From Thermoproteota archaeon (GTDB lineage: Archaea > Thermoproteota > Thermoprotei > Gearchaeales > Gearchaeaceae), in the NCBI GenBank assembly GCA_021324265.1, contig JAJPJK010000011.1, forward strand, positions 53,727 to 117,726: DNA of 64,000 bases, in the 5' to 3' direction. Below are positions 9,706-22,212 of the stretch, piece by piece. Each line of letters begins with the position of its first letter. Position 1 is the first letter of the stretch. The position numbers and the translations under genes were made by a program. Below the pieces are notes generated by a model, which saw only the letters and a list, made by a program, of their open reading frames with translations, made no database searches and was not told the DNA's origin.

Positions 9706-11517
9706 TTGAATAGGATGACGAGATATATAATATTGGGAAATGGAATTCTCACGGTTCTCGCAGATTCTACTTACAAATTCAGGGAATTATACTACCCATT
9801 AAGTACGCATAATCACTTGGATTCTAGCAGGATTGGTCTTTTCAAAAATAATGAATTCAGATGGATTCATGATCTCAACCCCTCAATTGAATATCTTGAA
9901 GATACACTAACAAGCAAAGTAAGAGTCTCATTTAACAATTTGGAATTGGAAATCTACGATACCGTTGACTTAGCCTATGAGATTTTAGTGAGAAAAGTAA
10001 ATGCTAAGACAGATTCGGAAACTAGAATATTCTTCACTTGGGATTTCCATATTAATGAAAGCCCAATTGGAGATACCTGTTTATATGATCCTAATGAAAA
10101 TGGCATAATTCACTATAAAAGAGATAAATGGTTTCTTTTTTCTTGCGATCTACCAATATTTCAATACGCAACAGGTTACAAAGAAGAAGAGGGTTATGTT
10201 GGCACTTGGAAAGATTGTGAAGATGGAGAACTATCAGGAAATCCCATTGCTCAAGGCTCGGTAGATTCAGCTATGAGTATAAAAATAAACAGTAATACCA
10301 CCTTTTATTGCTGGCTTGTGTGTGGCAATTGCTATAGTGATTTGAAAAAGAGAAATGAATACGTAAAGAAACGTGGACCTGATAAAATATTAGATAGAAC
10401 AAGCGCTTATTGGAAAGCATGGTTAACGAAAATAAGTGACTTCGACTCATTTACAAAGCGTTCAGCATTAGTTTTAGCTTCTTCCTGGCAGAACAATGGC
10501 GCTATACCAGCCTCTCTTGACACTGATATCTTAAGATTCAATCGTGATACCTATAATTATGTTTGGCATAGAGATGCAGCATTCTGTGCCATTGCTTTTT
10601 CTCTTCTAAATTATCAAGAATATCCTAGGCGGTTATTTACCTTTACTAAACCACTTTTACATAACGGTTTCCTATTTCAAAAGTTCACTGTAGATGGTCA
10701 TTGGGGAAGTACATGGCATCCTTGGCTCATGAAAAAGATCCCTATTCAAGAAGATGAAACTGCTTTAATTTTATATGCGCTTTGGATATACTTCAAAAAA
10801 TTCATGGATATAGAATACATAAAGGAATTATATAGACCGTTTATAAAGTCAATAGCTGACTTTCTAATAGAGTTTACCGATCAAGAGACAGGATTGCCAT
10901 TGCCATCTTATGATCTCTGGGAAGAAAGATATGGCATTCATTTCTACACAGCAGCTACTGTCTATGCAGGATTGAAAAGCGCTTCAAATTTTGCTAGTTT
11001 TTTTGGTGAATATGATTTAGCTAAAAAATACAGCAAAGCTGCCTCGAGATTAAAGGATTCCATGTCTTTATTTTTTAGTGATGGTCATTTCGCGAGGTCT
11101 TTGGTTAATGATAAACTTGATTTGACTGCTGACGCAAGCACGATTTTAGGTGCATTGCTTGTTTACGAACCTAACGATGAAAAAGTAATAGAAAACAGGA
11201 AATACATTGAGGAAAGACTCAATGTTGGAGGTATAGCTAGATACGAAGGCGATTCTTATTTAAAAGAATTTAATATACCCAATGCTTGGTTCATTACTAC
11301 ATGCTGGCTGGCGCAGCAATACATTGCTGAAGGGAATTTAGAGAAGGGTAAAGAATGCATTAAGTGGGTTATAGAAAAATCATTGCCTACAGGATTGATA
11401 CCTGAGCAAATCTCCAAAAATATGCGATACCCCTCTGTATCACCTTTATCATGGAGCCATGCAGAATTGTTAAGGGCCTCTTATTATTTGAGATATGGAT
11501 ATAATAACTTCATTTGA
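9706..11517 (+). CDS. Glycoside hydrolase family 15 (glucoamylase-like)
   Basis: Y NYVWHRDAAF; SLPTGLIPEQ ... SPLSWSHAELLRA, as in GH15 catalytic regions. TTG start. Confidence 0.88.
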   Translation: MNRMTRYIILGNGILTVLADSTYKFRELYYPLSTHNHLDSSRIGLFKNNEFRWIHDLNPSIEYLEDTLTSKVRVSFNNLELEIYDTVDLAYEILVRKVNAKTDSETRIFFTWDFHINESPIGDTCLYDPNENGIIHYKRDKWFLFSCDLPIFQYATGYKEEEGYVGTWKDCEDGELSGNPIAQGSVDSAMSIKINSNTTFYCWLVCGNCYSDLKKRNEYVKKRGPDKILDRTSAYWKAWLTKISDFDSFTKRSALVLASSWQNNGAIPASLDTDILRFNRDTYNYVWHRDAAFCAIAFSLLNYQEYPRRLFTFTKPLLHNGFLFQKFTVDGHWGSTWHPWLMKKIPIQEDETALILYALWIYFKKFMDIEYIKELYRPFIKSIADFLIEFTDQETGLPLPSYDLWEERYGIHFYTAATVYAGLKSASNFASFFGEYDLAKKYSKAASRLKDSMSLFFSDGHFARSLVNDKLDLTADASTILGALLVYEPNDEKVIENRKYIEERLNVGGIARYEGDSYLKEFNIPNAWFITTCWLAQQYIAEGNLEKGKECIKWVIEKSLPTGLIPEQISKNMRYPSVSPLSWSHAELLRASYYLRYGYNNFI

Positions 11518-11521
11518 AAAA

Positions 11522-12595
11522 TTACCAAGTTATTATGGTTTTTATCTCTCCTTTTGGCTTATTTTTAAGATATTCAACAGAATCTTCAGGTTTTAATTTC
11601 TTTGTTATCATCGACTCTAGCACTCCAGGATATTTCGAATTCCAAGAATTTAGATACTCAGCTCCTTCGATGAAGTTTTTTTTCGATGCATTCACAGCAC
11701 CAATTATTGCTATATTACTCTCAACGATATGATTCACATCTTCTGTACTCAGGTTATACTGATCGCCACTTGCAGTACCAAATAGAACTAAGACACCATT
11801 ATTCTTAATCTTCTTTAGTAAAGGGATAAATGCTGAAGGATAACCAGTTGTATCTATCAAAAGATCTATCTCACCTAGCTCATCTTTAGTGGTGTCTATG
11901 AATTTCGCGCCTATAGCTTCTACAACTTTTAATTCAGCTTCGAATGGTTCTCGCTTGTTCATAACAAACACTTCAAAGCCTTTACTTGCAGACATCAATG
12001 CAAATAAAAGCCCAATTGGTCCGCTTCCTAATATTGCAGCATTTCTGCATTCATAGGAAGAATCATTACAATTCCATATCATCCTACGCTGCATTAGCTC
12101 TATTTCTTCGAAAGTTTTCATAATGTTAGAAAGAGGTTCGAGTAAAACACCTACATGTCTCAAACCACTGGGGATCTTAACAAGATTCTCTTCATTATCT
12201 GTGAAATATTCACGCATAGTTCCGTGAAGTCCTCTGATACCAATTTCCCTAAATTTGCCTGTTTCGCAATAATCTTGTCTTCCGATTATACAATTGAAAC
12301 AAGAATTGCAGCCCCTCCTTACGATAGGAACTACTATATCTCCTTTCTTGAACTCGTTAACTGCATCACCAACCTCTTCTACAATTCCCAATGTCTCATG
12401 ACCGAGTACAAGAAAATCATAACCATCTGGGGGCCTTGAAAAAGTCAAAGTGCCGTTTACTATTCCTCTATCGGTTCCACACATTCCATTTTCAAGAGTT
12501 CTAACCAAGACTCCATTTGAACCTACTTTTTCTTTAAAATCGATCTCCTTGAGCCAAACTCCAGCTTTGGGAGGATAAACAATGATAGCTTTCAT
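11522..12595 (-). CDS. gdh: Glucose 1-dehydrogenase, zinc-dependent MDR type
   Basis: NGMCGTDRGIVNG, LGHETLGIVEEVG, CNSCFNCIIGRQDYCETG; adjacent to the gluconate dehydratase/KDG genes. Confidence 0.88.
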   Translation of the reverse strand: MKAIIVYPPKAGVWLKEIDFKEKVGSNGVLVRTLENGMCGTDRGIVNGTLTFSRPPDGYDFLVLGHETLGIVEEVGDAVNEFKKGDIVVPIVRRGCNSCFNCIIGRQDYCETGKFREIGIRGLHGTMREYFTDNEENLVKIPSGLRHVGVLLEPLSNIMKTFEEIELMQRRMIWNCNDSSYECRNAAILGSGPIGLLFALMSASKGFEVFVMNKREPFEAELKVVEAIGAKFIDTTKDELGEIDLLIDTTGYPSAFIPLLKKIKNNGVLVLFGTASGDQYNLSTEDVNHIVESNIAIIGAVNASKKNFIEGAEYLNSWNSKYPGVLESMITKKLKPEDSVEYLKNKPKGEIKTIITW

Positions 12596-12676
12596 TTGTT
12601 GAGAATATTTTAGACAAAATATAAATTTCTAGAGATTAAAATTCAGCCTTAAATTTTAACTGATAGTATTAAACTT

Positions 12677-13861
12677 ATGAAAATAAAAGAGATAGAACCT
12701 TTTCTTTTAAGCTCGATGGAAAAAGGAAGTGCAACGTGGGCTTCCATAATGATCCTTGTAAGAGTAACCACTTCAAATGGTTTGGTCGGTTATGGCGAAG
12801 CGGTTCCAACGATAAGAGCAATATCTGTTTATAATGCAATAAAACAAGTATCCAAGGCATATCTCAATAAAGAGGTTGAAGAAACGGAGAAAAACTATTA
12901 TGAATGGTATAAACAAGACTTTTACCTTGCTAGATCATTCGAATCAGCAACTGCAGTAAGCGCAATTGACATTGCTTGCTGGGATATAATAGGTAAAAAC
13001 TTTGGCGCACCTATCTATAAATTGCTCGGAGAAGAATTTAGAAAAAACATCCCTGTATATGCCAATGGTTGGTATCAAGATTGCGTAACGCCGGAAGAAT
13101 TTTTTGAAAAAGCAAAAATGGTGAAAGAACGCGGCTATAATGCCCTTAAATTTGATCCTTTTGGCAGCTATTTTAACTGGATTGATAAAAAAGGCATAGA
13201 GGAAGCAAAAGCAAGAATAGAAGCTGTTAAAAATGCAATTGGAGAACAAGGTACGCTGTTGATTGAACACCATGGCAGATTCAATGCCAACTCGGCTATA
13301 ATGATAGCAGACATGCTCAAACAATTTCAACCTGGTTTTGTCGAGGAGCCTGTTCACCATGAGGATGTTTTGGGTTTGAGGAAATACAGAAGATTATCTG
13401 AATTAAGGGTAGCGTTAGGAGAAAGACTTATAAGCTTGAGAGAAGCGGCTTTCTATATAAATGAAGGCCTTTGTGACATCCTACAACCTGATATAACAAA
13501 CATAGGCGGTATTACTATAGCCAAAAAAGTATTGAGCATGGCTGAAGCCAATGACATAGAAATAGCATTTCATAATGCCTTTGGCCCAATTCAAAATGCA
13601 GCATCATTGCAGTTAAGCGCAGTAATACCGAATTTATATCTCCTTGAGAGCTTTTATGATTGGTTTCCTCAATGGAAAAGGGATCTCATATTCAATGAGA
13701 CACAGATAAATTCAGGCCATTCAGTTGTACCAAACAAACCGGGCTTAGGAATATCGGTGAATGAAGGACTTATTGAAAAACTAAATGTTGAACCAATTGC
13801 TCTAGCAGTTTCCGAAGAGCCCGTATGGGTTGTCAAAGGTACATGGAAGAATATTAAATGA
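12677..13861 (+). CDS. gnaD: Gluconate dehydratase (enolase superfamily, MR/MLE)
   Basis: [44 protein letters not shown]; followed by KDG aldolase and kinase. Confidence 0.88.
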   Translation: MKIKEIEPFLLSSMEKGSATWASIMILVRVTTSNGLVGYGEAVPTIRAISVYNAIKQVSKAYLNKEVEETEKNYYEWYKQDFYLARSFESATAVSAIDIACWDIIGKNFGAPIYKLLGEEFRKNIPVYANGWYQDCVTPEEFFEKAKMVKERGYNALKFDPFGSYFNWIDKKGIEEAKARIEAVKNAIGEQGTLLIEHHGRFNANSAIMIADMLKQFQPGFVEEPVHHEDVLGLRKYRRLSELRVALGERLISLREAAFYINEGLCDILQPDITNIGGITIAKKVLSMAEANDIEIAFHNAFGPIQNAASLQLSAVIPNLYLLESFYDWFPQWKRDLIFNETQINSGHSVVPNKPGLGISVNEGLIEKLNVEPIALAVSEEPVWVVKGTWKNIK

Positions 13862-13862
13862 A

Positions 13863-15658
<1,796 letters not shown>

Positions 15659-16198
15659 CTATTTTATTGCTTCAAGTTCAGCTGCAATTTTTCCCAAAGT
15701 TTCTTTGATCCTTTTCAATTCATTTTGCAACGAATTTATTTCTTGCTTTAGTCTAGAATTCTCTTCTTCTAAGGTTCTTATCTTAGCCTCGTTTTCATCC
15801 AAAATTGCTTTGACTCTTTCCTCTGTATAATACCGGTTTACTCGAAGATTTTCGAATTTAAGTTTTCGTTCACGCTCATCATAATATACATCTACAACGA
15901 TCCTTATCACATCGAGCTTATCGACTTTCATTTTATTCACAAGTTCATCGTACAGTAATCTATTCAGTTCTGCTACATCTCTGATTATGATTTCTCTCGG
16001 AACAACTTTTCCCAAAGATACCATCGCTACCCTTCTAAGCTTATCCGCATATCTAGCTGCAATCGTCAAACCTGTACTTAGTTCATATTTATTCGCGCCA
16101 ATGGCAGTAGCACGTGCAGTTATTTGCTGATACTCTTCAGCTCTCTCTATATCTCTATTAATTTGTTCTTCACTTTCCTTAATTTCCCAATCTCCCAT
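15659..16198 (-). CDS. DUF2258-like protein with C-terminal coiled coil
   Basis: LSTGLTIAARYADKLRRVAM...; C-terminus is a heptad-rich helix. Start more likely MGDWEIK at 16198 than 16237. Confidence 0.65.
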   Translation of the reverse strand: MGDWEIKESEEQINRDIERAEEYQQITARATAIGANKYELSTGLTIAARYADKLRRVAMVSLGKVVPREIIIRDVAELNRLLYDELVNKMKVDKLDVIRIVVDVYYDERERKLKFENLRVNRYYTEERVKAILDENEAKIRTLEEENSRLKQEINSLQNELKRIKETLGKIAAELEAIK

Positions 16199-16237
16199 AA
16201 CTATAAAATCAATATTCAAGATATATAGATAAATCAA

Positions 16238-16945
16238 ATGAGCATTGAGGAATTACTCAAATCTAATAATATTGAGGTTATAGTATCAAAAAAGAGAGAT
16301 ATACTCTCTTCGCTCAGAAGCTTAGATAAGAAAGAAAGAGAATATGCATGGAAGGCATTAAGCTTAATCGTGAAATTTTCAAAGGAAAAAATAACAAATA
16401 AAGATAAAATGTTTATTCGATCATTGTTATGGAATAAATATAGAGAGGTTAGAGAAGACGCATGGAGGAATTTGGAGCTTTTCAAATACTTAAATATAAA
16501 AGGTGTCGAAAGAACACTAAACGCGAATTCTGACAAACTAAAATTTTCAGCTTGGGCAAACGTAATAAGCATGATCGAATTAGGCTTTGTCGAGAAAGAT
16601 GATATAATTCAGCTCAGGTATTCTTTTTGGAGATTACTAAAAAGCAGAATTGGAACTATACGTAGGAAATCTTGGAAATTATTCGTTGAATTAGTAGATG
16701 CAGGTATCTTTCTTCCCGCAGACAAAGAAAGATTTAAAGCATATTTATCTCACAAAAAAATGGGGATTCGAATAAATGCTTGGTCAACAGTTCCAAAATT
16801 GCTAGAGAAAAAATTTTTAAATTATGAAGATATCAAAAATGAAATTAAAGAGATAGAATCTATATCTGAGTTAAAAAATAGAATAGGATATAAAGCTAAA
16901 TATATTCTAGATAACATATCTAAAATTATCAAAGATTTTAAATAA
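16238..16945 (+). CDS. HEAT-repeat-like alpha-helical protein, hypothetical
   Basis: Recurring ~38-aa units with R..AW..L pattern (REYAWKALSLI, REDAWRNLELF, KFSAWANVISMI, RRKSWKLFVELV, RINAWSTVPKLL). Confidence 0.6.
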   Translation: MSIEELLKSNNIEVIVSKKRDILSSLRSLDKKEREYAWKALSLIVKFSKEKITNKDKMFIRSLLWNKYREVREDAWRNLELFKYLNIKGVERTLNANSDKLKFSAWANVISMIELGFVEKDDIIQLRYSFWRLLKSRIGTIRRKSWKLFVELVDAGIFLPADKERFKAYLSHKKMGIRINAWSTVPKLLEKKFLNYEDIKNEIKEIESISELKNRIGYKAKYILDNISKIIKDFK

Positions 16946-17012
16946 GAGTATTAAAAGAAAAAATATAGAACGTTTATTAAAAATTTTTATTCCTAAAGAA
17001 TAAATAATTGGT

Positions 17013-18356
17013 ATGGAGGTAATAGACGAAATTGGCGATATTGAGCATTCTTTTGAAGAAAGGTTTGATTATTTCGGAAATAAATCAAGTCCTATTACAA
17101 TTTTTTATCCTAGAAACGATGATGAAGTAGCGAGGATTGTGAAGTTATGCTATGAAAAAAGGATCCCAATTGTTCCTTGGGGTGCAGGTACCAGCCTAAC
17201 AGGGGCCTTATCAGGCAGAGATCACATTGTCATAGATTTATCCAAAATGAACAAGATAATAGAAATAAACGAAATAGATTGGTATGTAAGAGCTCAGGCG
17301 GGCGTAATACTTGCAGACTTGCAAGAAAAAGTAAAGGAAAAAGGGTTCTTCTTCCCACCTGATCCTGCTAGTTATTTCATGTGTACAGTCGGCGGAGCAA
17401 TTGCTGAAAGTTCAGGTGGAATGAAAGGTGTGAAATATGGTTCCTTTAGAGAATGGGTATTAGCGCTTAAAATAGTATTACCAAATGGGAAAATAGTTAA
17501 AATAGGAGAACCGTTGAGAAAGAATAGAGCGGGATACGATCTCGTGCATCTTTTCATTGGTAGTGAGGGTACATTAGGAATTATAACGGAGGCTTGGTTG
17601 AGAATAGTTCCAATTCCCAAAAACAGTATTATGACCATTGCTGCTTTTCCCAGAGATCTTGAAGCCGTTGGTAATATAATCCTTGGATTGAGAAAAAACA
17701 AGATACTGCCTGAATTATCGGAATATCTTGATTATGATGTAATAAAGGCGATGAATAAACACTTGAATGCGAACCTTAAGGAAACTAAGGGAGGGATGTT
17801 GCTCCTTCAGATCGATGAAAGCGATCTTGAAGCGGTAAATAAAATTCTAAAAGATAATTGTGAAGATATAATGATAGCAAATGAAGATGAAGCGATAAGA
17901 TTATATTCGCTTAGAGCTCAGGCTTTAAAAGCTATAAAATCTGAACATGAAAATTTGAGCTTTGCTGAAGATATCGTTGTACCGATTTCGAAACTCCCTG
18001 AGGCCATAAAGAAGTTGGAGGAAATGAGAACTAAATACAATACGAAATTCTATTTGATCTCGCACATCGGCGATGGAAACATGCATCCATGCATCATAGT
18101 AGATGATGAAAAGTCTAGACTCGAATTATTTGAGAAAATTGCAAGAATGGCCATTGAAATGGGAGGTTCAATTTCTGGCGAGCATGGCATTGGTAAGCAA
18201 AAAGCTAAGCTACTCGTTGAACAAATAAGATACAGTAATGGTGAAGAGGTACTTGAGATTATGTACAAAATTAAGAGGATTATTGACGAAAGACAAATAA
18301 TGAATCCAAGAAAATTTGTTGAATTAGCCTATAACGATTTTTGGCAAAAGGCCTGA
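17013..18356 (+). CDS. FAD-linked oxidase, GlcD / D-lactate dehydrogenase family
   Basis: [63 protein letters not shown]. Confidence 0.92.
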   Translation: MEVIDEIGDIEHSFEERFDYFGNKSSPITIFYPRNDDEVARIVKLCYEKRIPIVPWGAGTSLTGALSGRDHIVIDLSKMNKIIEINEIDWYVRAQAGVILADLQEKVKEKGFFFPPDPASYFMCTVGGAIAESSGGMKGVKYGSFREWVLALKIVLPNGKIVKIGEPLRKNRAGYDLVHLFIGSEGTLGIITEAWLRIVPIPKNSIMTIAAFPRDLEAVGNIILGLRKNKILPELSEYLDYDVIKAMNKHLNANLKETKGGMLLLQIDESDLEAVNKILKDNCEDIMIANEDEAIRLYSLRAQALKAIKSEHENLSFAEDIVVPISKLPEAIKKLEEMRTKYNTKFYLISHIGDGNMHPCIIVDDEKSRLELFEKIARMAIEMGGSISGEHGIGKQKAKLLVEQIRYSNGEEVLEIMYKIKRIIDERQIMNPRKFVELAYNDFWQKA

Positions 18357-18466
18357 CAAGATGGATTACGTTGTCAAATTTGTTAGTTTTGGCTTCTATC
18401 ATTTCAGCTCTATACAAAACAAATTCCCATCTTCAAAACATTTGTTAAATCATCAAAAGCTTAGAA

Positions 18467-20242
18467 CTATAAAGGTTTTGGTCGCTGCTTAAAATCTTGC
18501 TTCTTTTCGTAGTAATCCAATAAAGCTAAAACTAAGCCAGCATGAGAGAAAATATGGGGGAAATTGCCCCTCGGTTCTAGACTTAAATGATCCACATGTT
18601 CCCCTAAAAGTAACATATTAGTTGCGCATTGCTTAATTTTCTTTAGGACATTTTCTGCTTGTTTAAGTTCATCCAACCTAACATAAACCCTTGCAAGCCA
18701 ACAGGAGCAGAGCAGAAAAGGATATCTAACCTTGCCCAAAAAGTCATCCTTATATCTAAGCAGCAAACCTGGTGCGACCTGCAACTCGTTTTCTATTCTC
18801 TTCAATGTAGATAAGAAACGAACATCATTTGCTTCGATGAAACCGAAAAGTGGCAATGTAAGAAGAGAAGAATCGACTTCTTTTGAACCATAGTACTTAA
18901 CAAAGGATCTAGTTTCTAGCGAATAACCGTTCTCTAAAACGTCTTTATGTATTTCTTTAGCAATTGCTTTCCATTCCTGAGCTATATCCTTGTAGCCAAG
19001 TTTAATTGCCATACTAGAAGCTCTGTCTAAGGCTACCCAATTCATTACTTTCGTATGTACGAAATGCTCGGTTTTGCCTCGTTCTTCCCAAAGGCTTGTG
19101 CTTTTCTTTCTCCAAGACTCTTTTACCCAATTAACGATTGCCTCTATTGCCCACCAGTTGCGTTGGATATAAAGTTTGTCTTCTGTAAGCATGTAATATT
19201 CGTATAGAGAATTCATGAAACTACCTTCGATGTCCATCTGAATTTGTAGATATGCTGCATTTCCTATCCTTACAGGCCTAGAATTCTTGTATCCGCTAAG
19301 CCATCCTAGCTCTTCCTCTGCAATAGGTTCTGTTCCATCTACAGGATATAAGGGGTGATCAAAAGGCTTAGAGGACGGATCTATTACACTAAAGAGGAAA
19401 TCCAATATTCTTCTCCCATCTATAGTCAAACCAGATCTTATTAACGCTTCAGCAGCATACGTTGCATCCCTAACCCATACGTATCGATAGTCCCAATTTC
19501 TGTTTTGGCCAATGATTTCTGGTAATGAAGTAGTAGGAGCTGCAATTATTCCTCCAGAAGACCTGTAAATTAATGATAGAAGTGTTACCAGTGACCTCTG
19601 GAATATGTCATCGAATATCCCATCTATTTTTTTGACGTCTGACAACCTATCCTCCCAGAAATTCACAAAGACCTGAAAGGCCTCATATGGATCTGCATAG
19701 ACAAAAGATTTGTTACTGAATAAACCATAGCGTAGATCCCTCGTATAAAGCAAAAAGAGATAACCTTTACCTTTATTCATGAAAATTCTAGATTGTGACT
19801 CAATCACGAAATCGCCATTTATTAGTAGCTCCAGCCCTTCTTTGCTATTAAAATTTCTAAATACCATTCCTTTGTCTTTCATCTCCACACCAGGATTTAT
19901 CAACCCCGTTTCAAACAAGGGTTTTATCGTTACTTGGAAAGGAATTTCTGAGTCAAAAATCCTTATAATTGCAGGCAACCCTAACGGTAAAAAGTCTATA
20001 ACCTTTAATTTTCCTTTATTCGTAACAAATTCATGTTCGATCGCAGTTGTATTGCCTATGTAAGAAGACTTAAGCTCAAAGTTTTCGAGGGGCGTTAGCT
20101 CAAAGTAACCTCCCTTTTCTTCATCTAAAATTCTTGAAAACACCGAAGAAGAGTCAAATCTAGGACACGGAAACCAATCTATGCTGGCCTTTCTTTCGAG
20201 GGCCGCCGTATGGCCATTGCTCAACAGTACATAAAAATCCAT
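18467..20242 (-). CDS. Glycoside hydrolase family 15 (glucoamylase/trehalase-like)
   Basis: SNGHTAALERKASIDWFPCPRFDSSSVFSRILD; RNWDYRYVWVRDATYAAEAL; LLGEHVDHL...GNFPHIFSHAGLV. Confidence 0.92.
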   Translation of the reverse strand: MDFYVLLSNGHTAALERKASIDWFPCPRFDSSSVFSRILDEEKGGYFELTPLENFELKSSYIGNTTAIEHEFVTNKGKLKVIDFLPLGLPAIIRIFDSEIPFQVTIKPLFETGLINPGVEMKDKGMVFRNFNSKEGLELLINGDFVIESQSRIFMNKGKGYLFLLYTRDLRYGLFSNKSFVYADPYEAFQVFVNFWEDRLSDVKKIDGIFDDIFQRSLVTLLSLIYRSSGGIIAAPTTSLPEIIGQNRNWDYRYVWVRDATYAAEALIRSGLTIDGRRILDFLFSVIDPSSKPFDHPLYPVDGTEPIAEEELGWLSGYKNSRPVRIGNAAYLQIQMDIEGSFMNSLYEYYMLTEDKLYIQRNWWAIEAIVNWVKESWRKKSTSLWEERGKTEHFVHTKVMNWVALDRASSMAIKLGYKDIAQEWKAIAKEIHKDVLENGYSLETRSFVKYYGSKEVDSSLLTLPLFGFIEANDVRFLSTLKRIENELQVAPGLLLRYKDDFLGKVRYPFLLCSCWLARVYVRLDELKQAENVLKKIKQCATNMLLLGEHVDHLSLEPRGNFPHIFSHAGLVLALLDYYEKKQDFKQRPKPL

Positions 20243-20301
20243 CTTGAAATCAACAAAATATTTCTATATAGCCATTTTTAGTGAAAAATAACGAATCAAT
20301 C

Positions 20302-21372
20302 TTAAACTTCGTAGTTATCAATTTTCGTTACGAGTTCCTCGGTAGAACTATCGAACAAGTAAAGTGGGCCATCGAATAACACTGGTATGAATTCACCTTT
20401 TACTGCAGCAGTTTCTCTTTCAAGGTATAATAGGAGTTCGCTATTTTCAAAGTTCAAATGCAAAATATAGCCACTTCCGAGTTTCTCCTCTCCAGCAAGC
20501 TTTAGTCGTGCAATAGAGGGTTCACCTACTTTTATATCCTGTGGGCGTATGCCTAGGATTATATCGCCTTCAGGCAATCTTGTTTTATCTCTCACTATTA
20601 TGCGTCTTCCAAATACTTTTATGGCATTGTCTTCAACCCTTGCCATGATGAGATTCATCGAAGGAGTACCTATGAAAGTCGCAATAAAGGTATTTTTAGG
20701 CTTTTCATAGAGCTCAGTAGGTGTGCCAATCTGCATAAGAGCCCCCTTATTTATCACTGCAATCCTATCCGCCATCGTCATAGCCTCGATTTGATCATGT
20801 GTTACATAAATCGTAGTAATACCAAGTTGGTCATGAAGTAGCTTTCTCAACTCAAATCTCAATTTAACTCTAAGCTTTGCATCGAGATTGCTCAATGGTT
20901 CGTCCAAAAGAAAGACCTCAGGGTCTCTAACCAAGGCTCTTGCTAATGCAACTCTTTGTTGTTCACCGCCGCTCAACTGATAAGGATATTTGTCTAGAAG
21001 GTGCGTTATGTTCAACAAATTTGCTACTTCTCGCACTTTTGATATGATTTCTTCTTTTTTAACACCCCTCATCTTAAGGGGAAAAGATATGTTATTGAAG
21101 ACATTCATATGCGGATATAATGCATAGTTCTGAAAGACCATTGCTATATTCCTTTTGCTAGGATCGAGTTCATTTACTCTTTGTCCATTTATCAATATCT
21201 CACCGCGATCAGGTTCCTCAAGCCCTGCTATAATCCTGAGCAATGTAGATTTTCCTGATCCTGATGGGCCTAATAAAACGAAGAATTCACCCTTTTCTAT
21301 TCTTATGTTGACATCCTTAAGTACTTCTGTACTTCCAAAGGCTTTTGTTATGTTCTTAAGTTCAACGCTCAT
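20302..21372 (-). CDS. Sugar ABC transporter ATP-binding protein (MalK/UgpC-like)
   Basis: GPSGSGKSTLLRIIAG, LSGGEQQRVALARAL, VFLLDEPLSNLDAKLR, TOBE-like C-terminus. Confidence 0.95.
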   Translation of the reverse strand: MSVELKNITKAFGSTEVLKDVNIRIEKGEFFVLLGPSGSGKSTLLRIIAGLEEPDRGEILINGQRVNELDPSKRNIAMVFQNYALYPHMNVFNNISFPLKMRGVKKEEIISKVREVANLLNITHLLDKYPYQLSGGEQQRVALARALVRDPEVFLLDEPLSNLDAKLRVKLRFELRKLLHDQLGITTIYVTHDQIEAMTMADRIAVINKGALMQIGTPTELYEKPKNTFIATFIGTPSMNLIMARVEDNAIKVFGRRIIVRDKTRLPEGDIILGIRPQDIKVGEPSIARLKLAGEEKLGSGYILHLNFENSELLLYLERETAAVKGEFIPVLFDGPLYLFDSSTEELVTKIDNYEV

Positions 21373-21375
21373 TTT

Positions 21376-22212
21376 TTAACCCTTCGACGCTCTTATTACA
21401 ATGCCTCTTATGAGATATTTATTCAAAACCACAAAAAGCAATATTGTAGGCGCTGATGCAATCAAGCTACCTGCAATTATAGGACCATAATCACTCCATA
21501 TACTTCTACTAAAAGCAAATGATAGACCCACAGGTAGAGTATAGTTTTCTGGTGATCTCAAAAAAACTAAAGGCCCTAAGAAAGCGTTCCATGCTGCTAA
21601 AAAATTGTAGATAGAGATTGCTCCTAAGGCAGGCCTTCCAAGCGGCAATGCTATGTAGAAAAAAGCTTTTAACGGATTTGCACCATCTATTCTAGCCGCT
21701 TCAAAGAGTTCCTTACCTAACGAAAAATAATACTGTCTCATCAAAAAAATACTTGATATATTGGCAGTGCTCAATATTGCAAGACCAAATAAATTATCTA
21801 TGATCCCTAGCTTCACGTATATGATGAAATTTGGAATTAAGGTAACGAAAGGAGGAATCATCAGCAAAGCTAAGAGTGTATTAAATATGAGATCTTTTTT
21901 AGGAAAGTTTAGACTAGCAAAGGCATAGCCGCTCATACTAGCTGTGAGAATGTTTACCAGCACAATTATTCCGCTATAAATTGCGGTGTTAATGATCCAA
22001 GTAGGGAACAAGGATATTTCTACAAGCTTTAGGTAATTGGTAAACGTCATTGGATTAGGAATCCATTGTGGAGGAAAATATGAAGCTTGTTCCCATGTCA
22101 TAAAAGAACCGAACAAAGACCTTATGAAAGGCATAAGATAAACAAGAGCAAAGAATATTAAGACTAGATAAATGCCAGATATCTTTAAAATATTAAACAA
22201 TTTTCTATTCAT
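21376..22212 (-). CDS. Carbohydrate ABC transporter permease (MalG-like)
   Basis: EAA loop ELFEAARIDGANPLKAFFYIALPLGRPAL. Confidence 0.93.
   Translation of the reverse strand: MNRKLFNILKISGIYLVLIFFALVYLMPFIRSLFGSFMTWEQASYFPPQWIPNPMTFTNYLKLVEISLFPTWIINTAIYSGIIVLVNILTASMSGYAFASLNFPKKDLIFNTLLALLMIPPFVTLIPNFIIYVKLGIIDNLFGLAILSTANISSIFLMRQYYFSLGKELFEAARIDGANPLKAFFYIALPLGRPALGAISIYNFLAAWNAFLGPLVFLRSPENYTLPVGLSFAFSRSIWSDYGPIIAGSLIASAPTILLFVVLNKYLIRGIVIRASKG

Noticed and set aside
12944-13360. 138-aa minus-strand ORF
   Set aside because: Antisense to gluconate dehydratase; no recognisable domain.
16234-16572. 112-aa minus-strand ORF
   Set aside because: Antisense to the HEAT-like ORF and overlaps the divergent promoter region; no domain.
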